This document shows positions 7,607-17,432 of a stretch of 64,000 nucleotides of DNA, piece after piece. The position numbers and the translations under genes were made by a program. A model generated the notes under the pieces. The model was not told where the DNA came from, did no database searches, and saw nothing but the letters and a program-made list of their open reading frames with translations. The stretch spans positions 124,001-188,000 of the forward strand of contig NZ_JAFEWE010000010.1 of assembly GCF_017355785.1 (NCBI RefSeq), given 5' to 3'. How positions within the stretch are numbered: the stretch's first letter is position 1; each line of letters starts with the position of its first letter. This stretch comes from Desertivirga arenae. GTDB lineage: Bacteria > Bacteroidota > Bacteroidia > Sphingobacteriales > Sphingobacteriaceae.

Positions 7607-10342
7607 TTACATTTCTGAATTGAACGAGTAATCGCCTGATCCAACTTCCAGAACAACTCTGTTAGCTTCAGTTCTTAGCAGCTTAACTCCGTCAACCGTG
7701 CTTACCTTTTTATTTCCTTCTTTAACTTTATTTGCACCACCTGCGGGTATATAAACAATAGCTTTTGAGTTGGCTGGTATGGTTATATTCCAGGTAAATG
7801 TCTTACCTGATTTCTTCCAATCGCTCCTGATCTCACCTCGAACAGAGTTATAGCTGGCCTTAACATAGCTCAGGTCATTGATCATCTCCGGTCTCATAAT
7901 GATCTTCTTGTACCCTGCCTCCTCCAGATCGGATTTAATACCTGCCAAATTCTCATAATACCAAATCAACAGGTCACCCAACATCATCACGTGGTTCTGT
8001 GAATTCATTTTCGGATTTGCGGTATTACCATTCCAAAGCTCCCAGATGGCCGTGGCGCCATTCTCTATCATGTATCCCCAGGAGGGATAAGTTTTTTTGG
8101 AGGCAATGGTATAGGCAAGATCTGCTCTGCCGATTTCAGAAAGAGTTCTCATGAGCCACTGCACACCTATTAATCCGGTACTCAGGTGACCGTTATTTTT
8201 ATTAATAATGGAAGCTATCTGTGCAACCACCTTATCCTTATTTTCATCCTCAACAATTCCAAATGCTACCGGAAGGATATTATCAGTAAGCGTATTTTCA
8301 CCGTAAAACCCATCCTTATGATAGAACCTCTTGTTGAAGACTTCTTTTGATCTGGCAGCCATTGCTGTAAAACCAACAATATCCTGGTCCTGACCTGCAA
8401 GCTTAGCAAAACGTATCATCAGGTTATTTACATAATAGTCATAAGCCGTGGCAATCAGTGCACTTGGATGTTTCTGATCCGCATTAACACCTCTTCCTGC
8501 TTCCGCACTTACCGGAGGCACACACCAGTCGCCATAACTATCTTTAGTCATAACCCCATCAGCATCCAGATAGCGCGACTCCATATATTGAAGCCACTTC
8601 TTCATTGCAGGGTAGTTGTTTCGGATCACTTCCTTATCTCCTGTCTGGCGGTAAAGCATATCAACAACCAGATGAAGAGTTGAAGGCCAGGTCATATTAT
8701 CACTGTAGTAACGCCAAAAGGCGGGTGCAACATCAGGAATGGCTCCGTCCGCCTTTTGAGAGTACCTTATATCGTCAGCCCATTTATTATATAAGGCAGT
8801 ATTATTAAAAAGGAAACTTTCTCCATAAGATACCGTCGAGCGATCTCCTAGCCATGGCTGACGTTCATTCCGTTGCGGGCAATCAATCGGCATTCCTTTA
8901 TAGTTTGAGGCAATACCCCACCAGGAGTTACGGTGTATTTGATTGAGAAGAGCATTCGAAGATTCAAATTTTCCTACAGTTGCCAAGTCATCATACACAA
9001 AGCGGGCAGTAAAGTCTTTTTGAGTAGGTGTTCCGGGATAACCGCTAACTTCAACATATCTAAATCCATGAAACGTAAACCGTGGTTCCCATGCCTCATT
9101 CCCCTCGCCTCTTAGTATATAAGTATCGGTAGTTTTAGCATCCCGAAGGTTTTGAATAAAAAGGCTTCCATCAGCATTCAAAGATTCAGCGAATTTCAAG
9201 GTAAGCTTTCGGCCTTTCTCTCCCTTTACCTGAAGTTTAACCCATCCGGCCATATTTTGACCGAAGTCAATTATATAATTACCATTGCTTCTTTTTTTGA
9301 TAGATACGGGAGCAATACTTTGCATCACCTTCATGAACTCATTTTCCTGAGGCTCGTAAGTCCCCCCTGGTTCCTGAACGTATTCTGCAGGCAGCCAATT
9401 CTTTTCGTCGAAACCAGGCTTGTCCCAACCAGAAAATTCTTTCCGCGCATCATACTCCTCGCCATCGTACTCATTATTCGCTAAAATTGGTCCCTCAGCT
9501 GTTCCTTTCCATGATTCGTCCGTTTTAATGATTGCAGAGGTTCCATCTTTATATTCGATATTAATTTGCATTAACATCTTCGGAAAACCGAAAGTCTTTA
9601 TTTTATAAGGCTTGGCCTGACGCATTGCAAAAAAACGTCCGTTTCCTAAGATAACTCCAATTGCATGCTTTCCTTGTTTAATAAGAGGAGTGACATCAAA
9701 CGCATTGTATTTAACATTTTGGGTATAGTCTGTAGGTGCCGGAGCAAGTACCTGGTCGCCTATTTTCCTACCATTGATTGAGAGCTCATAAAGTCCTAAT
9801 CCAATGATATATGCTGTTGCCGACTTTACTTCTTTATTTACAGCAAATTCTTTTCTGAAGTACCTTGCTGATAAGCGATTTTGATCCTCATTATCCCATG
9901 GAAAATACCGATCAAAACCTATCCACCGACCTTCCCAATCTTTATAGTTCAGTAAGCCCGTTCCGAACGAGGCTGTGCGACTCCAGGCCGATCCGCCTTT
10001 GTTCGTCCAAACCCTAACCTTCCAGTAATATTTGCTTTTCGTCTTAAGTGGCTTACCTGCATAGGTAATATTTGAGGTAGCATCAGAATTTACTTTTCCC
10101 CTTGACCAAAGATCTCCCTGACCATCGGCAAGTTTAAGAGAATCAGAAGAAACTGATATCTCGTAAGCCTCCTGCATAATTCCCCTTCCTTTAGCTACAA
10201 CCTGCCAGCTAAATCTTGGCGTATTACTAGAAAGAGCGAGAGGATTTGCCATCAGGTTACACCGCAGATTTTCTACGGAAACCTGTGCTTTAGTCGCAAC
10301 AAAAGACGAAGCAAGGAACACTAAAAGAATAAGCTTCTTCAT
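7607..10342 (-). CDS. GH78 alpha-L-rhamnosidase
   Basis: Exported glycosidase of 911 residues, with a signal peptide ending around VATKAQ. The domain order is typical of GH78: N-terminal Fn3-like domain (SVENLRCNLMANPLAL), rhamnosidase N-domain (YIIGLGLYELSINGRKIGD), an (alpha/alpha)6 barrel, and a C-terminal beta domain. The active-site region shows IDCPQRNERQPWLGDR, containing the general-acid glutamate, followed later by GYMIENGATAIWELW. It would remove terminal alpha-L-rhamnose from RG-II side chains. The gene lies 4 bp downstream of the GH2 gene and 21 bp before the DUF3826 gene. The family call is firm; which rhamnosyl linkage it cuts cannot be read from the sequence. Confidence 0.93.
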   Translation of the reverse strand: MKKLILLVFLASSFVATKAQVSVENLRCNLMANPLALSSNTPRFSWQVVAKGRGIMQEAYEISVSSDSLKLADGQGDLWSRGKVNSDATSNITYAGKPLKTKSKYYWKVRVWTNKGGSAWSRTASFGTGLLNYKDWEGRWIGFDRYFPWDNEDQNRLSARYFRKEFAVNKEVKSATAYIIGLGLYELSINGRKIGDQVLAPAPTDYTQNVKYNAFDVTPLIKQGKHAIGVILGNGRFFAMRQAKPYKIKTFGFPKMLMQINIEYKDGTSAIIKTDESWKGTAEGPILANNEYDGEEYDARKEFSGWDKPGFDEKNWLPAEYVQEPGGTYEPQENEFMKVMQSIAPVSIKKRSNGNYIIDFGQNMAGWVKLQVKGEKGRKLTLKFAESLNADGSLFIQNLRDAKTTDTYILRGEGNEAWEPRFTFHGFRYVEVSGYPGTPTQKDFTARFVYDDLATVGKFESSNALLNQIHRNSWWGIASNYKGMPIDCPQRNERQPWLGDRSTVSYGESFLFNNTALYNKWADDIRYSQKADGAIPDVAPAFWRYYSDNMTWPSTLHLVVDMLYRQTGDKEVIRNNYPAMKKWLQYMESRYLDADGVMTKDSYGDWCVPPVSAEAGRGVNADQKHPSALIATAYDYYVNNLMIRFAKLAGQDQDIVGFTAMAARSKEVFNKRFYHKDGFYGENTLTDNILPVAFGIVEDENKDKVVAQIASIINKNNGHLSTGLIGVQWLMRTLSEIGRADLAYTIASKKTYPSWGYMIENGATAIWELWNGNTANPKMNSQNHVMMLGDLLIWYYENLAGIKSDLEEAGYKKIIMRPEMINDLSYVKASYNSVRGEIRSDWKKSGKTFTWNITIPANSKAIVYIPAGGANKVKEGNKKVSTVDGVKLLRTEANRVVLEVGSGDYSFNSEM

Positions 10343-10346
10343 TTAA

Positions 10347-13190
10347 TTATTTAGCTAAAAAATCAAAATACAATGTTAGATCTAATGCACGAGCAGGCTC
10401 TTTTTCATAGTCGTAAAAAATATTTTGCATAGACATTGGACCTGTACGGTCTGCCCGTTGTGTTTTTGTACCAATTGCCTGAATGCCTTGCAAGAAAGAA
10501 ATATCACCTGACGGGAAATTGATAACATAGTTGCCCCACTGATCGGTCTTTGGAGAAGGAGAAAACAAACGGAAGAAAAGATCTTCATTTTCTGTAACCA
10601 CAGTAAAGGGCTGCAACTTGGTTATGAATTTGCACCAGTACATGTTAGAGTGATATCCTTTAAACTCAGGATAAACCCATTGTTCTCCAGTTTCTGTGTT
10701 GTTGTAATCCTTCTTCCACACTCCGAAAGAATTACCTTTCAAACGATTTTTCCATACCCGGTATGGACCGTTGCCCATGTACTCGATCCCTTTGATCTCT
10801 GATTCCGGAAAAGAAAAATTAACTCCAATAAAATCTGTGAGATACTGTGCAGGGAAATACTTCACGTTCAATTTAATCCATCCCGAAGGATAAATTGTCC
10901 ACTGCAATTTATTGTAGGCAGCTTTTCTGTCAAACGTAGATTCGATTACTACATTTCCGCCCTCATTTTTATAAGTGATGTTGGAAAAATTAGTCGCACC
11001 CTGCTGTATTATAGGTCCATTATTAAAAGGAATTGAACCTTTTGAATTTTTAACTGATCTTAGAATTCCAGTCTTTTTACTGAAACCAACTACCAGGTCC
11101 CCTACTGTAACCGTAAGCAAACTATCTTTTTCTTCTATTTTAACCCGTTTTTCGCCCCCCTTTTGAACAAGAGTATTAGCTTCTTTACCCGGTAGAGTTA
11201 TAGGAAAGCTCCAGGTAAAAAGCTCCTTCTGTGATGGGTCCTTTGCTGTGATGTATAATACATCAAAGCTTCTCCAATCTTCAGGAAAGTCAACCTTAAA
11301 TGTCCCCTTAAATCCTGGCTTTAAGTCCGGGGACTTAGATATGCCTGTCCTGTTTTGACCATTCTTTAGGTTACTGAGCTTCCAATTGAAGCTGCATTGG
11401 TTGAGGTTTGTATAGTGATATCTGTTCTCTACATTAAAAACCCCATCAAAGCCTGCAGTCATCTCCCTTGCTTCAAAGAAAACAGGGCTCCAAACCTCTT
11501 TAATGGTATAGAAACTTCCTTCTTTTTCATGGTAAGGACCAACTATCCCATCCGCGCCGCGATTTCCATCTGTATCAAGTACACCATTTTTATCTGTACG
11601 CACGACGCCTTGATCTGCAAAATCCCACAAGAAGCCGCCTGCAGACATTGGATTTTTTAGCATTGCATTCCAATAGTCCTCAAGACCTGCTCCATGTCCA
11701 CCATCGTACAGACCATGCAGAAATTCCGTCGGCATTACTATGCTGTGGCCGTGATTATAATTGGAGATCCCATAGTTATATTCACGGTAATGCTGTGTAT
11801 CGAAACCATTGAAGTCCTCCCAGGGGTGAAGAACAATTCTCTTCTGAATATCTTCTTGTGCAAATAAATGATCAAGCTCGCGATTATGTCCCCCTTCATT
11901 TCCGTTAGACCAGAAGATGATTGAAGGATGGTTAACATCATGTTCTATCATTTCCTTTACCAGCTTAGTCCCAGTTGGAGTATCATAGTTTCCATGCCAT
12001 CCAGCCAGCTCGTCCATCACAAATAGACCAAGGGAGTCACAAACATCCAGGAAATGATCATCTGGTGGGTAATGAGACATTCTCACCGCGTTCATATTCA
12101 TTTCCTTCATTATGTTTACATCTGCGATGCTTATTTTCTTACTTGCGGTTCTTCCTGATGTTGGATAGAAAGAGTGCCTGTTGACACCCTTCATCTTGAT
12201 CTTTACACCATTCACATAAACACCGTCACGTTCTTTAATCTCTACGGTTCTAAAGCCAAATTTCTGCTGGACAGTATGCGTTGCTTTTCCTCCCGAGTAA
12301 AGAGTAAATACAGCCTTATACAAATTGGGAAATTCAGATGACCACAGCTTTGGTGATGAGAAAGATCCACTAAGTGCCGCTGTACCATTATTTCCAGACA
12401 ACTTTTTTGATATCAACCCGCCAAACTTAGTTCCTTTGGCATCGAATAGCTGCACAGTTACTCTATCCGCATTTCCTTCAAAATCAATATTAGTAGAGAA
12501 TTGCCCGTTTGCTTTTGCATCAATTGCCAGATGACGGATATTTACCAGGGGCAGATTTTCAAGGTATACAGGTCTGAAAATTCCACCAAAGATCCAAAAA
12601 TCTGCTTTTCTTTCCGCCTCATTTACAGAAGGGTTAGCTGAATGCTTTGCAACCCTTACTTCAAGTAAATTGGAACTTCCATAATTTAACTGATTACTTA
12701 TATCATATCTAAAGGCATAGAACGCTCCCTGGTGAACCGGTCCGGCTGATTTGCCGTTTATTTTCACTTCGGTGTCCGTCATCGATCCCTCGAAAACAAT
12801 ATTTATCTTTCTGTTTTTCCAATCTGCAGGGACATTAAAAGAATACTTATAAAGCCCTTCTTCCTTTCCTCTTACAGTGTCCTTCGCAAATCCGTAATCA
12901 TATTTCCCGTAACCCTGTAGTTCCCAGTTGGAAGGCACAGGAATCTTACCCCACTTACCAGAGTTCCTACCTGCAGTACAAAAGAAGTCCCAGGAAACAG
13001 TATTATCATTGCCTGTTCCTGACAGGTAAAGCTTCTGTGTTTGCTGAGCATGGGTGGAAGTAGTAGCTAAAAGCAGAAAGCTAAAAGCAGAAAGCAGAAA
13101 GCATATAACGCGATAAGACATCCTTCCAGGCCTTATACAACTAAAACTAGGAAAGTGGTTTTTCAATCTAAATGAATTATAAGCCCTCAT
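10347..13190 (-). CDS. GH2 family beta-glycosidase (beta-galactosidase-like)
   Basis: Exported GH2 enzyme of 947 residues from the longest start. The jelly-roll N-domain, Ig-like domain and TIM barrel are evident: RMSHYPPDDHFLDVCD, then IIFWSNGNEGGH with the acid/base glutamate, and PTEFLHG with the likely nucleophile. The ATG at 13188-13190 overlaps the acetylesterase stop as ATGA, favouring coupled translation. However, the methionine at residue 24 (start 13121) gives a more normal signal peptide, so the start is uncertain. The signal-peptide coding region holds a 14-bp tandem repeat. GH2 enzymes in characterised RG-II loci include beta-glucuronidases and an alpha-L-arabinopyranosidase; activity here cannot be chosen by reading. 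Confidence 0.9.
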   Translation of the reverse strand: MRAYNSFRLKNHFPSFSCIRPGRMSYRVICFLLSAFSFLLLATTSTHAQQTQKLYLSGTGNDNTVSWDFFCTAGRNSGKWGKIPVPSNWELQGYGKYDYGFAKDTVRGKEEGLYKYSFNVPADWKNRKINIVFEGSMTDTEVKINGKSAGPVHQGAFYAFRYDISNQLNYGSSNLLEVRVAKHSANPSVNEAERKADFWIFGGIFRPVYLENLPLVNIRHLAIDAKANGQFSTNIDFEGNADRVTVQLFDAKGTKFGGLISKKLSGNNGTAALSGSFSSPKLWSSEFPNLYKAVFTLYSGGKATHTVQQKFGFRTVEIKERDGVYVNGVKIKMKGVNRHSFYPTSGRTASKKISIADVNIMKEMNMNAVRMSHYPPDDHFLDVCDSLGLFVMDELAGWHGNYDTPTGTKLVKEMIEHDVNHPSIIFWSNGNEGGHNRELDHLFAQEDIQKRIVLHPWEDFNGFDTQHYREYNYGISNYNHGHSIVMPTEFLHGLYDGGHGAGLEDYWNAMLKNPMSAGGFLWDFADQGVVRTDKNGVLDTDGNRGADGIVGPYHEKEGSFYTIKEVWSPVFFEAREMTAGFDGVFNVENRYHYTNLNQCSFNWKLSNLKNGQNRTGISKSPDLKPGFKGTFKVDFPEDWRSFDVLYITAKDPSQKELFTWSFPITLPGKEANTLVQKGGEKRVKIEEKDSLLTVTVGDLVVGFSKKTGILRSVKNSKGSIPFNNGPIIQQGATNFSNITYKNEGGNVVIESTFDRKAAYNKLQWTIYPSGWIKLNVKYFPAQYLTDFIGVNFSFPESEIKGIEYMGNGPYRVWKNRLKGNSFGVWKKDYNNTETGEQWVYPEFKGYHSNMYWCKFITKLQPFTVVTENEDLFFRLFSPSPKTDQWGNYVINFPSGDISFLQGIQAIGTKTQRADRTGPMSMQNIFYDYEKEPARALDLTLYFDFLAK
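13067..13101. repeat. 14-bp tandem repeat inside a signal-peptide coding region
   Basis: The plus strand reads CTAAAAGCAGAAAG at 13067-13080, again at 13081-13094, then a partial CAGAAAG. It codes the hydrophobic core of the GH2 signal peptide (SAFSFLLLA on the minus strand). Because 14 is not a multiple of three, loss or gain of one unit would shift the reading frame. Confidence 0.85.
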
Positions 13191-14629
13191 TTTGCACTTA
13201 CTTTAAATTGTGCAACAATTGGATTATCTGATCTGAATGGCATCGCCGGGTATCCTTCTTTATTATATAAGTTTGCTTTCCCTCCCTCGTTCCAACCAAA
13301 TCTCACATTGGCCGGCTTCTTTACAGCGTCTGAACTCACGATTACTTTTTTTCCTTTTATAATAGCTTTCGCCGGATGATACACACCATCTGCCCCTGCT
13401 ATTTCAAATTGAGTTAATTCTTTTCCATCATGACTTAAAAGTCCATTAGAAGCATAATTGTAAGAAACTACTACCGAATTCGCTTTTACTTTTTTCGACT
13501 TGAAGAAGGGTCCGGTTGGTGTTACTTTCTTACGATAATCTACCGCTAAGGGCCATTGAGCAAGCCTTCTTCCTATTTCCCATTTGAAGCTAGGGTGCAA
13601 ATCATCAGGTGTTACTATGAGATCTGTTGTAGTGATCATTCCCGTATGCGGAACTTTCATAACAGCCTGTTGTGCTTCCCAGAATTTAGGCAAGGTCTCC
13701 TTTGTCAAAGGATATTTATCCGTGCTTTTTGAATAATAGAAAGGAGCTATCTGTGTATAGTAAAAAGGAAGGCTTTTATCATTCCATTGAGCTCTCCAGC
13801 TATTGATCAAAGTCTCTAATTTATAGGAATACTCAAGAGTTTCATTTTGGAAACAGTTAGTTTCTCCTTGGTACCAAATAAAACCCTTTACCCCAAAAGG
13901 AGCAAGAGGACGGATCATGGATTCAAAGAAACTTGTGCCACCAGTACTTACTTTATAGGTCTTGAAAAATTCTGAAGTATAAGCATTAGCAGGGATCCAT
14001 GGTTCTATAGCACTTCCAGGAATCGCTGCAGATATCATTCCGACAGGAACGCCTAATTTTGACTGAAGTTCCTTTGCGAAAAAATATCCAGGGGCAGAAA
14101 ATACTCTGAGAGCTGAATCCTGGGCGATATTCCAACCCTTATGCTGAGGATCTGGCTTAACTTGTTCTTTTCTATTTACCAAAAAGATACGAATAAGAGG
14201 ATTGTGTGCTCTATCCAACTCATCTATCGGGGAATTAGCAGTACTAGTATCAGGCTTTGCCATCTTACTGTTCTTCCTCATGGTAAACTCCATATTAGAT
14301 TGACCAGAGCATATCCATACCTCTCCTACCAGAATGTTCTCCAGCTTTATAGTATTAGATCCACTAATAATCATTGCAGAAGGACTGGCGGATGCTTTCA
14401 TTGGTGATAAAATAATCTCCCATTTCCCGTCCCGGTCTCCGGTCGCTTTCAAATGCTGACCCTTAAACTCCACAGACACTTGTTCTCCTACAGCTGCCGT
14501 TCCCCAGATCTTCACTGGCTTTTCTCTTTGAAGAACCATGTTATGGCCCAAAATTCTTGGCAATACAACTTCAGCCTTCGCTACTATCGAAAAAAGAACA
14601 ACGACTATAATGCTAAAAAGCTTCTTCAT
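13187..14629 (-). CDS. SGNH-type acetylesterase (sialate O-acetylesterase family)
   Basis: Exported 480-residue esterase with a short N-terminal signal peptide. The SASA/SGNH motifs are clear: VWICSGQSNMEF with the catalytic serine, FIWYQGETNC in the oxyanion region, and DLHPSFKWEIG carrying the catalytic Asp and His. Members remove O-acetyl groups from sugars; the family name comes from sialic acid, but many PUL members act on plant polysaccharides. Acetylated aceric acid and methylfucose in RG-II are plausible targets. Its start directly abuts the stop of the BNR-propeller gene and its stop overlaps the GH2 start, so it sits tightly inside the operon. Confidence 0.88.
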   Translation of the reverse strand: MKKLFSIIVVVLFSIVAKAEVVLPRILGHNMVLQREKPVKIWGTAAVGEQVSVEFKGQHLKATGDRDGKWEIILSPMKASASPSAMIISGSNTIKLENILVGEVWICSGQSNMEFTMRKNSKMAKPDTSTANSPIDELDRAHNPLIRIFLVNRKEQVKPDPQHKGWNIAQDSALRVFSAPGYFFAKELQSKLGVPVGMISAAIPGSAIEPWIPANAYTSEFFKTYKVSTGGTSFFESMIRPLAPFGVKGFIWYQGETNCFQNETLEYSYKLETLINSWRAQWNDKSLPFYYTQIAPFYYSKSTDKYPLTKETLPKFWEAQQAVMKVPHTGMITTTDLIVTPDDLHPSFKWEIGRRLAQWPLAVDYRKKVTPTGPFFKSKKVKANSVVVSYNYASNGLLSHDGKELTQFEIAGADGVYHPAKAIIKGKKVIVSSDAVKKPANVRFGWNEGGKANLYNKEGYPAMPFRSDNPIVAQFKVSAK

Positions 14630-16474
14630 CTAATTTCCCTTTGTAACTAAAGATTTGATAAAGAATGAAGCACCATCTGCTGGATCTCCTGCCTGTGGCA
14701 AGGATTCGTGCATAGGATCTGTTGGTGTATCCGCATCCGGGAATCTTCTGGTATCTCCAGTTCTGAAGCTAATCCTTGAAATTTCAGCAACAGGTGCAAA
14801 GAAAATACCTGGCATTTTCTTTCCATTTATATCCAGATTATAGAATCGCCTGTCTGTATCAAGATCAACTTTAATAGTATAGCTCTCACCTGCCTTATAC
14901 TGAATAACATTTCTATTCCTATATCCTGCTTTAGTTGTAAAGTTTGCAGTTGAGTCAAACTGAAGTCTTATGGCAGGTGTACCTTTTGAGTCGAGGAACT
15001 CTATATCCAATTGCCCTTTGTTATTTTGCTGAGGCACGACTGTGATCTCAGCAATTAATCTTTTGCCTGATGGAACAACACGTTCAGCTTTTGCATATTC
15101 GTAACGATCCTTATCAGAAAGCAGCAGTGCTTTCGCACCGTCATTCATTTTGCTGATACTAACAGGTGCCCATTTAGGACTATACGTGTTCCAAAGATCA
15201 AGTTCTTTTCCTGCCGGCATCTGAGCAAATACTTCATTTGGATAAGTTGTTACCTTATCAGTAACAGGAACCGGTACGGAGCTCACCCATATGTCTTCCT
15301 TATTCATACTGTACGTAAGCCAAAGCTTTCCATCTGATGGAGATCCATTTCCCTCTTCCATACCACGTACATATTGAGGGCCATAAGATTTATAGTTACC
15401 TCCGTAACGCATCGGACTGATTTCGCCGTTCACCAATAACAAATTGTTGTAGTTCAAACCATCCTGACTAACAGATATAGCTAATGGCCAACGAAATTCT
15501 GAAGGGTTGTATACTGTTGCATATTTCCCGTCAGACGTTTTTTGTCCCCAGATTTTTGCATTGCTATTTACAAATTTAGGAGCCCTTGTAGGGTTGTACT
15601 CCCAGGTTTTACCGTTGTCTTTGCTAATGCTTGTTAAAGCATTCTTCCACAAACCAACTACCCTCCCATCAGGCAAATGATAATAGCTAAACGCCTTAAC
15701 CTCTTTCTTTAGAGGAATCAAAGGGTCATTTCTGTCAGCCTCTTCAACCCATTGCTGCATCATCAGAGGCGTAGCAAGTAGTTCATTACAAGCTTCTACG
15801 AAGCCCTTATCTTTACTTTTCGTGTAGAAAGGAAACTCTGATTTACTTTTATCCCAACTACTGTTGTACCTGATGAAATAAATAGGACCGAAACTCCCGT
15901 CCTTTTTGATTTCGCGTACAGCCCGCCCCATCCCCTTCCCGTCATTCGGATCATCCTTCTGATCCATGGCAATACCATAATACGCTAAGACCAGAAGTCT
16001 GTTTTTCTTTGAAGTAAAGAAGCCCATCCGTTGATGCATCACTGCATAAAGATCTTTAGCAACTCCAGGATAACCTTCTTTTTTCCATCCATCTGGTACT
16101 TTTACTACAGGAAAGATTACAACAGGCTTAGACCAGTTATATCCGTCCTTAGACGTGTGCAGAAGAGATTGGCTCGGAGGAATATGTTCACCTACAGGGT
16201 CACTAAGGTATTCCAGATAAAAAGTATTATTCCAATGAGCGATCATTGGAGCATGATTGTATGTCCAGCTAAATCCATCCGCCAGTTCTGGATGCTGGCG
16301 GTTTGCTCTGAAAACCTGAATACTATGTACACCTACCGCAGGACTTAATTGCCCATGATGGTAATCAACATTAGATAGTGTAGTTCCTGTATATCGAACA
16401 GTATCTTGTGCATTCGCTGCAACAAAAGCTGCTGCTAATCCTAAACTTAAACCTATTCTATTAACTAAATTCAT
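14630..16474 (-). CDS. Secreted BNR-type beta-propeller protein, likely glycoside hydrolase
   Basis: Exported 614-residue protein with a signal peptide ending near FVAANAQ. Several propeller-type turns are visible: LLHTSKDGYNW, SISKDNGKTW and SVSQDGLNY, spread over about residues 60-420. The C-terminal 170 residues look like a jelly-roll or LamG-like beta domain (LIAEITVVPQQNNKGQLDIEF). I do not recognise the exact family. Sialidase-like propeller proteins in pectin loci include hydrolases and lyases. Its position between the GH43-like and acetylesterase genes, with spacings of 1 and 0 bp, makes a role in RG-II side-chain removal likely. It differs clearly from the shorter sialidase-like protein at 5624-6763. 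Confidence 0.65.
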   Translation of the reverse strand: MNLVNRIGLSLGLAAAFVAANAQDTVRYTGTTLSNVDYHHGQLSPAVGVHSIQVFRANRQHPELADGFSWTYNHAPMIAHWNNTFYLEYLSDPVGEHIPPSQSLLHTSKDGYNWSKPVVIFPVVKVPDGWKKEGYPGVAKDLYAVMHQRMGFFTSKKNRLLVLAYYGIAMDQKDDPNDGKGMGRAVREIKKDGSFGPIYFIRYNSSWDKSKSEFPFYTKSKDKGFVEACNELLATPLMMQQWVEEADRNDPLIPLKKEVKAFSYYHLPDGRVVGLWKNALTSISKDNGKTWEYNPTRAPKFVNSNAKIWGQKTSDGKYATVYNPSEFRWPLAISVSQDGLNYNNLLLVNGEISPMRYGGNYKSYGPQYVRGMEEGNGSPSDGKLWLTYSMNKEDIWVSSVPVPVTDKVTTYPNEVFAQMPAGKELDLWNTYSPKWAPVSISKMNDGAKALLLSDKDRYEYAKAERVVPSGKRLIAEITVVPQQNNKGQLDIEFLDSKGTPAIRLQFDSTANFTTKAGYRNRNVIQYKAGESYTIKVDLDTDRRFYNLDINGKKMPGIFFAPVAEISRISFRTGDTRRFPDADTPTDPMHESLPQAGDPADGASFFIKSLVTKGN

Positions 16475-16475
16475 T

Positions 16476-17411
16476 CTAATTAATCTTTGCAGTATCTATA
16501 CCTGCACTTTTTTGTAATCCCTTAAGGACCTTTCTACTTGCTTTAAATACAGTTCCGTGCTTATGTCCTTCCGGAACGCTTGTTTCTTTCTCAGCATCAC
16601 TAAAGTGGATAAAGTCTTTAGTCTTTAATCTACCGTATTTCTTTTCCCGGTAAGAGTCGAAGTAAACGATGTACTCGTCGCCAATTTTCGCCACAGCTGG
16701 CCCTTCAGTAAAGTTTGGTGAAAATGGAGCTGAGATGTCCGGATAAGGACCTAAGGGTGAATTTGAAAAACCAATCTTAATATTACGATTTGGACGAGTA
16801 TTATCTTTCACCACCAACACATAATCATTGGCTTTTCTTTTTACAATTACGGCATCAATTGCACTAAAACCAGGGTCAAGAAATAATTTGGAAGGACTAA
16901 AAGTTTTGAAGTCTTTCGTTGTAGTATAGTATAAACGATGATTATTGTCCTCATCCTCCTGCCCTTTTGGAAAACGGAAAGGAATGCATGATGCCCAAAC
17001 AATGATATACTGCTTAGCTACATCGTCATAGAAAAGCTCAGGAGCCCACACATTTACCGTAGTTGGCTCATTTTCCATTACTGGTATGAACTTCTGCTCT
17101 GACCAGTGAACAAGGTCCTTTGAGCTCGCATAACCAAAACCTCTGTCACCTTTCCAGCTACTGGTCCAGACAAAGTGAAATGTCCCGTCAGGTCCTTTAA
17201 CAATAGAAGGGTCCCTCATCACTTTCTGTTGCCCCACTGCGGGCTTCAAATAGGTTTTATTCAAGTCCTTCCAGTGTTTACCATCATTACTATACAGAAA
17301 ACGTAACCCCTGATTCGCTGGCTCATGGAAGGACGTAAACATGTAAACTTCCTTCGAGCAGGAAGCCAGAGATATTACTATTACTAATAAAAGCCAGATG
17401 CCTTTTTTCAT
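16476..17411 (-). CDS. GH43-like five-bladed propeller lipoprotein, possible DHA- or arabinose-releasing hydrolase
   Basis: Lipoprotein of 311 residues; the lipobox LASC at about residues 16-19 suggests anchoring in the outer membrane. The fold signature of a GH43/GH117-like five-bladed propeller is visible: VMRDPSIVKGPDGTFHFVW near residue 65 with the candidate base Asp, NVWAPELFYDD near 120, and FTEGPAVAKIGDEYIVYF near 235 with a candidate acid Glu. In the RG-II enzyme BT1020, a DHA hydrolase domain (GH143) is fused to a GH142 arabinofuranosidase domain. The GH142-like partner here is a separate gene at 53843-55381, so this propeller could be a free GH143-type counterpart. That assignment is speculative; a plain arabinosidase is the alternative. 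Confidence 0.65.
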   Translation of the reverse strand: MKKGIWLLLVIVISLASCSKEVYMFTSFHEPANQGLRFLYSNDGKHWKDLNKTYLKPAVGQQKVMRDPSIVKGPDGTFHFVWTSSWKGDRGFGYASSKDLVHWSEQKFIPVMENEPTTVNVWAPELFYDDVAKQYIIVWASCIPFRFPKGQEDEDNNHRLYYTTTKDFKTFSPSKLFLDPGFSAIDAVIVKRKANDYVLVVKDNTRPNRNIKIGFSNSPLGPYPDISAPFSPNFTEGPAVAKIGDEYIVYFDSYREKKYGRLKTKDFIHFSDAEKETSVPEGHKHGTVFKASRKVLKGLQKSAGIDTAKIN

Positions 17412-17432
17412 TAATGGAAATATTAATATGAA

